From positions 62,001-126,000 of the forward strand of contig NZ_QFLI01000009.1 of the NCBI RefSeq assembly GCF_003202155.1: a stretch of 64,000 nt of DNA, in the 5' to 3' direction. A model generated the notes under the pieces. It was not told the DNA's origin and did not search any database. It was given only the letters and a program-made list of their open reading frames with translations. This document shows positions 18,046 through 28,700 of this stretch, piece after piece. The stretch's first letter is position 1. The number at the start of each line of letters is the position of its first letter. The stretch is from Marinifilum breve. Its GTDB lineage: Bacteria > Bacteroidota > Bacteroidia > Bacteroidales > Marinifilaceae. Made by a program: the position numbers and the translations under genes.

Positions 18046-19209
18046 ATGCAAGTTAAAGAATTAAAGGCTGAGTTTGAAAAATTGTATGGGCAAGGTGTTT
18101 GTCATGTGTATTTTTCTCCGGGTCGTGTAAATTTAATTGGAGAACATACAGATTATAACGGAGGATTTGTTTTTCCATGTGCATTGTCATTTGGAACCTA
18201 TTGTTTGATTAGGAAAACAGACAATAATTATATCCAACTTAGATCTTTAAATCAGGATAAAACCTACAAATTATTACTTGAGGAAATAAATAATCCATTA
18301 GAAAAAGGAAATTGGGCTAATTATGTTCTTGGTGTAATTGCTCAATTCAAAAAAGATGGATTAATTCCTGACTGCGGTGCTGATGTATTATTCTGGGGAA
18401 ATGTTCCAAATGGAGCTGGCTTATCATCATCAGCTTCTTTAGAGGTTGTTACAGGAGTTGCAATTAACGAGGAGTATAATTTTGGTAAAGATCAGTTGAG
18501 TATAGTAAAATACAGTCAAAAAGCTGAACATGAATTTGCTGGTGTAATGTGTGGTATAATGGATCAATTTGCTTCAGGAATGGGACAAAAAGATCATGCC
18601 ATATATTTGAATTGTGATAATCTTGAATACGAATTGGTACCTGTAAATTTAGAAGGTGCTAAAATAGTTATTGGAAACACCAATAGTCCTCATAGTTTAG
18701 ATGAAGGAAAATACAATGAAAGAGTTGCTGAATGTCGGGCAGCAGTAAAAGCAATCTCTCCCTCCAAAATGATTGCTAATCTGGGTGAATTGTGCCCGGC
18801 AGAATTCAACTCATTGAAAAACCTTATAGATGATGATGTGATTAGAAGAAGAGCACGTCATGTTATTAATGAAATTGAAAGAACACAGAAAGCTGTAGTA
18901 GAACTTAAAAAAGGAAACTTAAAAGAGTTCGGACAGTTAATGAATGGTTCTCATGATTCTCTTCGTGATGATTACGAAGTTACAGGCCATGAATTGGACA
19001 CTATGGTTGATGCAGCCAGAAAAATTGAAGGAACAATTGGTTCCAGAATGACTGGTGGAGGTTTTGGAGGTTCTACAGTTAGTCTTGTAAAAGATGAATA
19101 TGTAGAAGACTTTATCGAGAAGGTAGGTAAGGAATATACTGAAAAAACCGGTATTGTTGGAGAGTTTTATGTTGCTGAAATTGGTGACGGAGGAAAAAGA
19201 ATAGAATAA
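18046..19209 (+). CDS. galK: galactokinase
   Basis: This 387-residue GHMP kinase phosphorylates galactose to galactose-1-phosphate. Signatures are GRVNLIGEHTDYNGG near residue 26 (galactokinase signature), GNVPNGAGLSSSASLEV (ATP-binding GHMP motif), CGIMDQFASG (catalytic Asp region) and MTGGGFGGSTV near the C-terminus. Length is normal. It is the first gene of the galK-galT-symporter-galE-galM run and has its own strong promoter with an operator-like repeat at the start point. galT begins 17 bp downstream. Confidence 0.98.
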   Translation: MQVKELKAEFEKLYGQGVCHVYFSPGRVNLIGEHTDYNGGFVFPCALSFGTYCLIRKTDNNYIQLRSLNQDKTYKLLLEEINNPLEKGNWANYVLGVIAQFKKDGLIPDCGADVLFWGNVPNGAGLSSSASLEVVTGVAINEEYNFGKDQLSIVKYSQKAEHEFAGVMCGIMDQFASGMGQKDHAIYLNCDNLEYELVPVNLEGAKIVIGNTNSPHSLDEGKYNERVAECRAAVKAISPSKMIANLGELCPAEFNSLKNLIDDDVIRRRARHVINEIERTQKAVVELKKGNLKEFGQLMNGSHDSLRDDYEVTGHELDTMVDAARKIEGTIGSRMTGGGFGGSTVSLVKDEYVEDFIEKVGKEYTEKTGIVGEFYVAEIGDGGKRIE

Positions 19210-19226
19210 TCTAGAAAGTATTTCAG

Positions 19227-20273
19227 ATGACGAAATTTGATTACATTGAAAATCCACATCGCAGATATAATCCTTTAACAGGTGAGTGGATATTGGTATC
19301 ACCTCACAGGTCGAAAAGACCATGGCAAGGTCAGGTTGAGAAAGTAGTTGAGGAGAAAAGACCTGAACATGATCCACAATGCTATTTGTGTCCGACTAAC
19401 GAAAGAGTGGGAGGAGAAAAAAATCCAAATTATGAGGACGTTTATTCATTTCAGAATGATTTTAGCGCCTTGTTACAAGATACTCCTGAAGGAGAATTCT
19501 CTGATGGTGATTTGTTTAAAGCAGAAAGTGAATCTGGAATTTGTAAAGTAATTTGCTTTAGCCCAAACCATAGTTTAACGGTTCCTGAAATGAAGGTGGA
19601 AAATATCCGTAAAGTAGTTGACCTTTGGTGCAAGGAATACCAGGAATTAGGAGATAGAGAGGATATTGGCTATGTGCAGATATTTGAGAACAAAGGTTCT
19701 ATTATGGGATGTTCTAATCCACATCCTCACGGGCAAATTTGGGCTTCTAAATTGGTGCCTCTAGAAACTTCAAAAGAATCTGAAAATCAATTGGCTTATT
19801 TCGAAAAACATGATAGAACTATGTTGTCGGATTATCTAAAATCGGAATTAGAGAAAAAGGAAAGAATTTTGGTTGAGAATAATTCTTTTGTAGCTTTAGT
19901 ACCGTTTTGGGCAGTTTGGCCTTTCGAAACGATGATTATTAGCAAAAGAGCAGTATCAAGTCTACTGGAACTGACAGATGAGGAGAAAACAGATTTGGCT
20001 GATGTTTATAAGAAATTAACGATTATGTATGACAACTTGTTTGAAGTGTCGTTTGCATATTCGGCAGGATTGCATCAAGCTCCAACTGATGGAGAAGAAC
20101 ATCCTGAGTGGCATTTACACATGCATTTCTATCCACCTTTGTTACGCTCGGCTAGTGTTAAAAAATTCATGGTAGGATATGAAATGCTTGGTACGCCACA
20201 ACGTGATATTACTGCCGAAGGCGCAGCAAAGAGATTGAGAGAACTATCAATAACACATTATAAATTGAGGTAA
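19227..20273 (+). CDS. galT: galactose-1-phosphate uridylyltransferase
   Basis: This 348-residue HIT-superfamily enzyme transfers UMP from UDP-glucose to galactose-1-phosphate. The active-site motif NPHPHGQIW (H-P-H with nucleophilic His), the zinc-binding CYLCP near residue 52 and the C-terminal [13 protein letters not shown] are all present. It lies between galK and the symporter gene and is certainly part of the Leloir operon. The C-terminus ends THYKLR as in close family members. Confidence 0.98.
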   Translation: MTKFDYIENPHRRYNPLTGEWILVSPHRSKRPWQGQVEKVVEEKRPEHDPQCYLCPTNERVGGEKNPNYEDVYSFQNDFSALLQDTPEGEFSDGDLFKAESESGICKVICFSPNHSLTVPEMKVENIRKVVDLWCKEYQELGDREDIGYVQIFENKGSIMGCSNPHPHGQIWASKLVPLETSKESENQLAYFEKHDRTMLSDYLKSELEKKERILVENNSFVALVPFWAVWPFETMIISKRAVSSLLELTDEEKTDLADVYKKLTIMYDNLFEVSFAYSAGLHQAPTDGEEHPEWHLHMHFYPPLLRSASVKKFMVGYEMLGTPQRDITAEGAAKRLRELSITHYKLR

Positions 20274-20363
20274 TAATAAAGGTGAAATGGATGGGAAGTA
20301 GATTATTCATATTTCTAGCTTCAACTTCTAATAAAACCTTAATCTCAACTAAAATCAAATACA

Positions 20364-22025
20364 ATGGCTAATACATTTTCTTTTCTCGATTATGTGATTT
20401 TTATCGTTTACGGTATTGTAATCGTGGGAGTAGGTTTATGGGTGTCGCGCGATAAAGAAGGACATCAAAAAAATGCAGATGATTATTTTTTGGCATCAAA
20501 ATCTTTGCCTTGGTGGGCAATTGGCGCTTCCTTGATCGCTGCTAATATATCTGCCGAGCAATTTATCGGTATGTCAGGATCTGGTTTTGCAATTGGGTTG
20601 GCAATTGCTTCTTATGAGTGGATGGCTGCTTTAACTTTGATAATTGTTGGTAAATACTTCCTACCAATTTTCATTGAGAAAGGACTGTATACAATTCCAG
20701 AATTTGTAGAGAAGCGTTATTCAAAAAACCTAAAAACCATATTGGCTGTTTTCTGGATTGCATTGTACGTCTTTGTAAATCTTACCTCTGTCTTGTACTT
20801 GGGAGCTTTGGCTCTTGAAACCATTATGGGTATACCAATGATTTACGGTGTATTAGGATTGGCTTTGTTTGCTGCTAGTTATTCATTATATGGTGGTTTA
20901 TCTGCTGTAGCATGGACCGATGTAATTCAAGTTGTTTTCTTGATTTTAGGTGGGTTGGTAACTACTTACCTTGCATTAGATACTGTTTCAGGAGGAGAAG
21001 GTGTACTTGCAGGGTTTAAGCACATCTACGAAGCAGCTCCAGATAGCTTTCATATGATTTTAGATAAGGCACACGATCAATACAAAAATCTTCCGGGGCT
21101 TGGAGTAATTGTTGGTGGAATGTGGGTTGCTAACCTTTATTATTGGGGATTTAACCAGTATATCATTCAAAGAACTTTAGCAGCTAAGTCATTGCAAGAA
21201 TCTCAACGAGGGATTGTATTTGCTGGATTCTTGAAGTTAATCATTCCTTTGATTGTTGTAATACCTGGAATTGCTGCATATGTAATGGTGAACGATGGAA
21301 CAATTATGACATCTTTAGGAGATGCTGCTCAAAATAATGTTCCTACAATGGAATCTGCTGATAAAGCATATCCATGGTTGTTACAGTTCTTGCCAACAGG
21401 ATTAAAAGGTGTGGCGTTTGCAGCATTGGCAGCGGCTATAGTATCGTCATTAGCATCTATGCTGAATTCTACATCAACCATTTTTACAATGGACATTTAC
21501 AAACCGTATTTTAATCCTAATGCAAGTGATAAACAAACGGTAAATACTGGTAGAATTTCTGCTGCAGTTGCATTATTAATTGCAGGATGTATTGCTCCTC
21601 AATTGGCAGGTTTAGATCAGGCTTTCCAATTTATTCAGGAATACACAGGAGTAGTTAGTCCGGGTATTCTGGCCGTATTTATGTTGGGATTATTCTGGAA
21701 AAAATCAACAAATAAAGGTGCTATTGCAGGGGTGTTGGCATCTATTCCAATTGCCATGTATTTTAAAGTGGCTCCTAATGGATGGGTAGCTGGTACAAGT
21801 CTTGAATCTATATTTGTTAATGTTCCATTTATGGATCAAATGGGATATACAGCAGTTCTTTCGGCATTGGTTATCATGTTGGTTAGCTACCTACAGAACA
21901 AAGGAGCTGATGATGAGAAAGGGATAGAGATTAGCAGAAAAACATTTGCAACAGGCAAGGTATTTAATATTGTTGCTTATACCATCTGTATTTTATTGGT
22001 TGCATTGTACGCAATCTTCTGGTAG
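20364..22025 (+). CDS. sodium/sugar symporter (SSS family), probable galactose importer
   Basis: A 553-residue membrane protein of the solute:sodium symporter family, related to vSGLT. About 14 hydrophobic helices are visible, with the family stretch SLIAANISAEQFIGMSGSGFAIGLA, the GGLSAVAWTDVIQ segment and SLASMLNSTSTIFTMDIY near the sodium site. It sits between galT and galE, so galactose is the probable substrate, though SSS proteins also carry glucose, sialic acid and other solutes. An 11-bp hairpin follows its stop before galE. Confidence 0.93.
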   Translation: MANTFSFLDYVIFIVYGIVIVGVGLWVSRDKEGHQKNADDYFLASKSLPWWAIGASLIAANISAEQFIGMSGSGFAIGLAIASYEWMAALTLIIVGKYFLPIFIEKGLYTIPEFVEKRYSKNLKTILAVFWIALYVFVNLTSVLYLGALALETIMGIPMIYGVLGLALFAASYSLYGGLSAVAWTDVIQVVFLILGGLVTTYLALDTVSGGEGVLAGFKHIYEAAPDSFHMILDKAHDQYKNLPGLGVIVGGMWVANLYYWGFNQYIIQRTLAAKSLQESQRGIVFAGFLKLIIPLIVVIPGIAAYVMVNDGTIMTSLGDAAQNNVPTMESADKAYPWLLQFLPTGLKGVAFAALAAAIVSSLASMLNSTSTIFTMDIYKPYFNPNASDKQTVNTGRISAAVALLIAGCIAPQLAGLDQAFQFIQEYTGVVSPGILAVFMLGLFWKKSTNKGAIAGVLASIPIAMYFKVAPNGWVAGTSLESIFVNVPFMDQMGYTAVLSALVIMLVSYLQNKGADDEKGIEISRKTFATGKVFNIVAYTICILLVALYAIFW

Positions 22026-22050
22026 AGAAAAAATAAAACAAAATATTGTG

Positions 22051-22082
22051 ATGACACACTTTTGCTAATATAAGTGTGTCAT
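22051..22082 (+). promoter_or_regulatory. hairpin between symporter gene and galE
   Basis: ATGACACACTT (22051-22061) and AAGTGTGTCAT (22072-22082) form a perfect 11-bp stem with a 10-nt loop. No T-run follows, so it is more likely an mRNA-stabilising or processing hairpin than a full terminator. Confidence 0.6.
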
Positions 22083-22107
22083 TGTTGTAAAGTATTGAAC
22101 TATAAGG

Positions 22108-23124
22108 ATGAAAAAAAAGGTTATAGTTACTGGAGGAACTGGTTATATAGGTTCTCACACTGTTGTAGAATTGCAAAATAGTGGATTCGAAGTTGTAATT
22201 GCTGATAATCTCTCAAATTCAAAGATTGAAGTTTTGGATGGAATCGAAGTCATCTCAGGCATTCGACCATTGTTCGAAAAAATCGATTTAAGTGTAGAGT
22301 GTGAATGCAATGAGTTCTTTAAAAAGCATACAGGAATTGATGCCATTATTCACTTTGCAGCATCAAAAGCTGTAGGAGAATCGGTTGAAAAACCTTTGCT
22401 GTATTATCGCAACAACTTAAATTCGTTGATGAATATTTTGGAAGCGATGAAAGAGAACAATATACCAAATTTGGTTTTCTCATCATCATGCACCGTTTAT
22501 GGACAACCTGATAAACTGCCCGTAACTGAATCGACTCCACGAAAAGAGGCCGAATCTCCTTATGGAAATACCAAATCAATTTGTGAAGATATTATTCGAG
22601 ATACAACAAAAGCTCATCCTGAACTGAAGGGAATTGCTCTAAGATATTTTAATCCAATTGGAGCTCACCCTAGTTCAAAAATTGGTGAATTGCCATTGGG
22701 TGTTCCTAATAACCTTATTCCTTTCTTAACACAAACAGTGGCAGGCATTCGCCCAGAACTTAGTGTTTTCGGAAATGATTACAACACAACTGACGGATCG
22801 TGCATAAGAGATTACATTAATGTGGTAGATTTGGCTAAAGCACATGTGGTAGCCATTGAGCGTTTGTTGCAAGATAAGAATACATCGAACTACGAATATT
22901 TTAATGTTGGAACAGGATCTGGTGTTTCTGTACTTGAAATTATAGAATCATTCGAAAGATCAACAGGTGAGAAAGTTCCTCATAAAATAGTTGGAAGAAG
23001 AGCTGGAGATATTGAGCAGATTTATGCAGATACTTCATATTCTAATAGAGAGTTGGGATGGCAATCGGAAAAAAGTCTTGATGAAACTTTGCTTTCGGCC
23101 TGGAATTGGCAGAAAACATTGTAA
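22108..23124 (+). CDS. galE: UDP-glucose 4-epimerase (copy 2, galactose operon)
   Basis: This 338-residue epimerase regenerates UDP-glucose from UDP-galactose in the Leloir pathway. It has GGTGYIGSH at residues 9-17 and the Y152/K156 pair in PYGNTK. It closely resembles copy 1 at 624-1658: residues 100-225 are nearly identical, while the C-terminal tail and residues 61-80 differ. Its place between the symporter gene and galM makes it the catabolic epimerase. Confidence 0.97.
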   Translation: MKKKVIVTGGTGYIGSHTVVELQNSGFEVVIADNLSNSKIEVLDGIEVISGIRPLFEKIDLSVECECNEFFKKHTGIDAIIHFAASKAVGESVEKPLLYYRNNLNSLMNILEAMKENNIPNLVFSSSCTVYGQPDKLPVTESTPRKEAESPYGNTKSICEDIIRDTTKAHPELKGIALRYFNPIGAHPSSKIGELPLGVPNNLIPFLTQTVAGIRPELSVFGNDYNTTDGSCIRDYINVVDLAKAHVVAIERLLQDKNTSNYEYFNVGTGSGVSVLEIIESFERSTGEKVPHKIVGRRAGDIEQIYADTSYSNRELGWQSEKSLDETLLSAWNWQKTL

Positions 23125-23149
23125 GCTTTCGCAATATTAAAAGATAATC

Positions 23150-24157
23150 ATGCAGGTTTATACACTCAAAAATAAAAGTATAGAGATTGATTTTATTGCT
23201 CGTGGCGGTCAAATCATTTCAATTAAAGTTCCTGATGCAAAAGGCAATGTTGCCGATGTTGTGGTGGGGTACGATACCATTGAGGAAACCCTTAATGGCG
23301 ATGCGTATTTTGGCGCCCTTTGTGGTCGTTATGCCAACCGCATTGTAAATGGCGAATTTGAAATTGAGGGAGAAAAATTTCAGTTGGATTGCAATAACGA
23401 AACCAACCATTTACATGGTGGTGTGGATGGATTCAATCAAAGAAATTGGAACGTAAGTGCTGTTGATCTTGATAGATATGTACAGGCCTATCAATTAAGC
23501 CTAATTAGTGAAGATGGCGATCAGAATTATCCAGGAAAATTGGAGGTTTCAGTAATATATGGATTGACTGGTGATAATCAATTTGTTATTGAATATGAGG
23601 CTGAAACATCAAAACCAACAGTTATTAATTTAACAAGTCATGCTTATTTTAATTTGAATGGTGCAGGTAATGGATCGGCAATGAATCATGAATTGCAATT
23701 AAATGCTTCAAATTATACACCTATATCTGCGGGTTTGGGGACTACTTCAGGAGAGATTGCTTCGGTAAAGGATACGCCATTCGATTTTACAATTGAAAAA
23801 ACAATAGAATCAGCATGCGAAACAGATCATGAACAGATCAGGATGTTTGATGGTATTGATCACAATTTTGTATTGGATGATTTCGATGGAACGGTAAAAT
23901 TGGCAGGAGTACTTTCAGATCCTGAATCGGGGCGAAAAATGGAAGTGTATACCGATCAGCCTGGTATTCAAATTTATACTGCTGCACATTTCGATGGCTC
24001 GGATATAGGTAAAAAAGGTGCACCAATTGTGCAGTGTGCAGGTATTGCAATGGAAACGCAGATTTTTCCAAATTCTCCCAATTATGAGCATTTTCCGAAT
24101 GCAATTTTAAAGCCAGACGAGAAATACAAGCATGTTTGTATTTATAAGTTTTGCTAA
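23150..24157 (+). CDS. galM: aldose 1-epimerase (galactose mutarotase)
   Basis: This 335-residue enzyme interconverts alpha and beta anomers of galactose so that galactokinase can use it. Family motifs are FGALCGRYANRIVNG, NHLHGGVDGFNQRNW (catalytic His), VINLTSHAYFNLNG (second His) and the C-terminal MET/QIFPNSPNYEHFP with the catalytic Glu. No signal peptide is present, so it acts in the cytoplasm. It is the last gene of the galactose unit; a terminator follows about 120 bp later. Confidence 0.96.
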   Translation: MQVYTLKNKSIEIDFIARGGQIISIKVPDAKGNVADVVVGYDTIEETLNGDAYFGALCGRYANRIVNGEFEIEGEKFQLDCNNETNHLHGGVDGFNQRNWNVSAVDLDRYVQAYQLSLISEDGDQNYPGKLEVSVIYGLTGDNQFVIEYEAETSKPTVINLTSHAYFNLNGAGNGSAMNHELQLNASNYTPISAGLGTTSGEIASVKDTPFDFTIEKTIESACETDHEQIRMFDGIDHNFVLDDFDGTVKLAGVLSDPESGRKMEVYTDQPGIQIYTAAHFDGSDIGKKGAPIVQCAGIAMETQIFPNSPNYEHFPNAILKPDEKYKHVCIYKFC

Positions 24158-24703
24158 AGAATAATTTAAAAACGAATCGAAAATAAAAAGTAGTTGTATT
24201 GTTTAACGACATTGTACAATTAAAACTCAATAAATAAATAGTGTAACAGGCTAATTTCCTTTAATAAAAGGATGATTAAAACATCAAACAGAGTGGTTTA
24301 CATTCATTTAATCTCTGTTTGGTGTTTTTTTATTTACTGATTTTGAGGATTAATAGATTAACTATAATTTTTTGATTTAGGAAGGGGTGTTTTTGAGTTT
24401 TTAATGGGTAGAAGATTGAAATTCATGCCTTTTTTGGAAAATAGCATGAGTTTAATATTGATTTTCAAGCCTTGAAGTTTGAATTTGATGGGTTTATCAT
24501 CGACAATCAATCCTTTAGTTTTGAATTTGATCAATTTAGCTTTGATTTTCAATCTTAGAAGCATGAAAAATGAGCTTTTAGCTGTGAAATTCTATCCTAA
24601 AGGAGATAAAATCTTGGGTAAAGGGATGCGAATTAAGCTTTAAGCATTGTTTTTCAATCTTCGAGTTAAGCCGATCAATACTTTTAGGGGGTGAAAAACT
24701 GAT
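24158..24703. other. 546-bp intergenic region with terminator and degenerate repeats
   Basis: No convincing gene is present. It contains the galM terminator (24281-24331) and a low-complexity stretch at about 24440-24560 in which TTTGAATTTGAT and TTTGATTTTCAA motifs recur at 18-43-bp spacing. A 68-codon open frame on the minus strand here is a by-product of these repeats (Lys/Leu/Phe/Ile alternation). Confidence 0.6.
24281..24331 (+). terminator. galactose operon terminator
   Basis: ACATCAAACAGAG (24281-24293) pairs with CTCTGTTTGGTGT (24313-24325) with one G-U pair, followed by a T-run. The 19-nt loop is long but the 13-bp stem is strong. Confidence 0.8.
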
Positions 24704-25687
24704 TTATTCGTTTATCAGTAGATTGCAACCACGAATATCAGAATGGTCGAATCGTCCAAGAATTTCAAAGCTTCCATTTTCGTGAATTTTACCAAGATCC
24801 TGTGTTTCTATAAATGAACAGGAGTGTACATTGGCCAAATCGATCACATTCACACCACCTGTTCTTCCAGTTTTTTCATAGCTGAATGGATCGTATGCAT
24901 CACGAATCATGATTTTCATCCAATGGGGAGTCTGGAATAGGCTATGACCTTTAGAATACGCTTGCGAAAGCAATTCGGTCATTCCATATTCAGAATGGAT
25001 TTCACTTACACCCAATCGAGAACAGAGAAATGCATGCAACTCTTCACGAGTAATTTCTTTTCTTCGGCCTTTCATTCCACCGGTTTCCATGATGATTACA
25101 TCGGAAAGGTTTAGGGTATATTTTTCAGCCAAATCGAGTAGAGCAAAGCTAACCCCAAGCAACAGTATTTTATGATTCGATTTTTTCAAATCAGCAATGC
25201 ACTCAATCAATTCCTCATGATTGTGCAGGTAAAATCCACTTTTAGCATGATTGCTATCTTTAATAAGGTGTTCCATCATGTAGATTAAAGATGAACCTTC
25301 ACGTTCTAGATAAGATGGAAGCAGAGCCAGAACACAGTAATCTGTTATTGGTCCATAAAAATCTTCGAATCCTTTCTTAAAGCTCTCTTCGTAAATGCTG
25401 ATATCGGGAACAAAGTGCCTGCTGGTTAAGTTACCAGTTGTTCCGCTGCTAGTAAAAATTTCCTTTGCAGGATCGTTGGAAGAAACCACCTTTCTGGATT
25501 TAAAAAACTCTATGGGAAGAAAAGGAATATCTGTAAGCTTAGTAATTTGATTGATATCCTTTTTCAAATGTTGAAGAAATTCACGATACACCTCGTTATT
25601 TTCCGCTTGATAACGAAAAATTTCCAGCGCTACTTGTTCAAATTCAAGTTCATTGTTAATCGAAAATATCTTGTTCTTCCAGTTCAT
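24704..25687 (-). CDS. LuxE-like acyl-protein synthetase/adenylate-forming enzyme
   Basis: A 327-residue member of the ANL adenylating superfamily, close to LuxE acyl-protein synthetases. The nucleotide-binding loop FTSSGTTGNLTSRH is near residues 78-90, and the later SEYGMTELLSQAY is the A5-type motif. LuxE activates a fatty acid and passes it to a reductase; in non-luminous Bacteroidota such proteins are usually found alone or beside polysaccharide or lipid genes. Here no luxC/D partner is present. It lies 95 bp downstream of the giant surface-protein gene on the same strand. Substrate is unknown. Confidence 0.82.
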   Translation of the reverse strand: MNWKNKIFSINNELEFEQVALEIFRYQAENNEVYREFLQHLKKDINQITKLTDIPFLPIEFFKSRKVVSSNDPAKEIFTSSGTTGNLTSRHFVPDISIYEESFKKGFEDFYGPITDYCVLALLPSYLEREGSSLIYMMEHLIKDSNHAKSGFYLHNHEELIECIADLKKSNHKILLLGVSFALLDLAEKYTLNLSDVIIMETGGMKGRRKEITREELHAFLCSRLGVSEIHSEYGMTELLSQAYSKGHSLFQTPHWMKIMIRDAYDPFSYEKTGRTGGVNVIDLANVHSCSFIETQDLGKIHENGSFEILGRFDHSDIRGCNLLINE

Positions 25688-25782
25688 TTAATCTTTTCTC
25701 TAATATTAAGGCTGCAAATTTAATTCATTTTTAATTGGCTTTTGGTTCTTAATTAAAACTAAGTAGTGTCTCTTTTTGAAAA

Positions 25783-28700
25783 TTATTCTTGGAAAAATAT
25801 TCCAATCGGACTTGGAGTGTCAGTTATTGTCATGGTAATTTCGCTACTCTGTGCAGAACATCCTAAATTGTCAATGGCTTCAGCTTTTATTTTATCACCA
25901 TCAGCAAGTGTACTGATAGTAAAAGTATTTCCTGTAACTCCTGAGTTTTGCTCTACATTATTTACATAGAACTTGTAGGTATAACCAGGATTTCCATTCG
26001 ATGCATTTGCTGTAAAAATAAGCTCTTCTCCTTCACATCCTTGACTTCCTGAAGGTCCGGAAATTGTTGCACTTAAATTTGATGTAACACTTATTTGTAC
26101 AATGTGAGTAGTAATATTGTTGTGAATATCTTCTATGGTCCAAGTTACATTTGTTATTCCATCGGGGAACGATTCTCCATTAAGACTTGTTCCTCCTCCA
26201 TTGTAGTTGTGAGTAAGTGATAGAATTCCACAATTATCTGTTGCGGTAATATCAAAGGCTGTGCCACTAACCAGATATTCACACCCTGTGGTGTTAGGAT
26301 TTAAGTTACGATCTGAAGTATTATTTAAAGTTGGTTTTTCATCATCTGTTACGGTAACTGTGAAACTTGATTGAACGGGAGTATTTCCTGAAGCATCTGT
26401 ATATTCATAAGTTACTGTAGTAATTCCAACCGGAAAATTCGAACCACTTGACAATCCAGAAATTAGAGTTCCACTTTGATCTCCATCACAATTATCAGTG
26501 AAGACAGGACCAGTATAATTTACTTTGGCTCCACAAATGCCTGATTCTGCTGTAATGGTAATATTATCTTGAGCAGTTTTTACGCTTGGTGGGCTGTTAT
26601 CAACAACGGTTATATTTGTTGCACAAGTTGTACTTGATAGGTCTTCATCAGTTACGGTTAATGTTACGGAGACAGTTCCTTTATCTGTACAGTCAAATGT
26701 GTTTGGAGCAACCGATAATGTTACGGTTCCACCATCATTATCATCGTTTGAGCCATTGTCTATTTCTGTTGGATCAAGTGTGTAATTACCGGTTGCATCT
26801 AAATAAATTGTAACATTACTTTTGCAAATTGCAACCGGAGGATCGTTGTCAACAGTAATACTAATGGAAACAGATGCTTCGTTTGATTCTGCACCGGAAT
26901 TATCTTTAATTGTGTAGGTAAAGTTATCCGATCCGGTGTAATTGTTATCAGGAGTATAAGTAACTTCTCCAGTAACAAAATTTTGAGATAAAGACCCATT
27001 GGATGGACCAGATTTGATTAACACACTTGCCTTGTCTATGGTTTGGTTTCCATCAATGTCGGAATCATTAGCCAAAACATCAATGGTAACTGCCGTATCT
27101 TCGTTAGTTGAAGTATTATCATCTACCGCTACAGGTGCTGCATCATTATTGAAAACAACGGTTATGTTTGCACTTGCCTGAACAGCATCACCATTGCCAT
27201 CTGTTATTTCATAGGTAAACCCATCAGTTCCAAAAAATTCAGAATTTGGCATGTAAGAAAACGTACCATTAGCATTCAGAGTTAATGTTCCATTACTTAC
27301 ATCGCTCACAATGCTGTATGTTATCGGTAAATCGAAAAGGTTATTGTCATTAGAACTTACATCATTATTTAGTTGCGTGTCTTCAGGAGTTGAATATGTA
27401 TCATTGCTAGCAACAGGAACATCGTTAATTGGGTTTACGGTAATTGTAACTGTTGCGCTTGATTGATCACCATCAACATCCTGGATGGTATAGTTAAATG
27501 TGTTGGAACCGTTAAAATTTGGATCTGGCGTATAAGTAAAACTACCATCGTTATTAAGTGTCAAACTACCATTTGATGGATTTGTATTGCTAACAACAGT
27601 AACCGGAGGATCACCAAGCCCAAGATCATTTGTCATTACATTCTCGCTTAAAGCGACATCTTCATCTATTGAAAAATTATCGTCTCTTGCATCAGGGGTA
27701 TCATCATCATCAATAATAGTTCCTGTAGCTGTACTAATTCCAATGTCAACTTTTGAAGGAGGATTGCCGATTTCAATAGCAAAATTTTCATTGCCTTCTT
27801 CGTCGGTATCCTGAACTGTATTAATACTAAGGTTTATATTAGTTTGGTTGGCTGGAAGTGTAATAGAAGTCCATCCAGTGCCATTAAAATCGGCTGGGGA
27901 ATTTGCTGTTCCATTTGTTGTTCGATATTCAAAATTAATATCGGTACTTCTTACCGGACTTACAGTAATTGTAAAATCTATCGAGTTTCCTTCTGTTGCT
28001 GATGCATCGGATATCGATAATGTTGGGTTTCCTTCATTATCGAGTATTGTACCAATAGCTGAGGTATTAACCAATGAAGCATTATTAACTGATGAGAAGT
28101 TCACAACAAACTCTTCAGTTTGCTCATTGGCATTATCATCTTTGGTTACAAAAATTGGGAAATCAGCACTTGTTGAACCTGCAGGAATAGTTATAGTTCC
28201 TGTGGAAAATGTAGTAAAATTTATAAAATCATTTTGTTTGGCATTTCCAGGTCCATTACTTAAAACTGTTTGATAATCAAAAGTTACATCAACAGCAGAA
28301 GGATGGCTTAAAATTGCCTGGAATTCAATGTTGGTACCTTCAATTTCACTTGCATTAGAAACTGTAATTGTTGGCAATACTTCATTATCGATAATTGAGA
28401 TTGTTGCATTGGTATTTCCTGCTGCGGCATTTGATAAACTGCTTAGTTGTACATTAAATGATTCATTTGATCCAGGTTCGTAAATGTTGTCATCAACAAT
28501 CGAGATGCTAATGTTTTTGTCTTTTTCTCCAGGATTGAAACTGATTGTTCCAGAGTAATTGGTAGCTGAGTAATCTTCTGGCTGTGTTGCAGTATTGTCA
28601 ACAATATTATAGTTGACACTCACTGTTTTACCACTTTCCGTATTTAAACTAACTTGCAAACTTATTGTTCCAGCATCTTCATTAAAAGTTTGATCATTTA

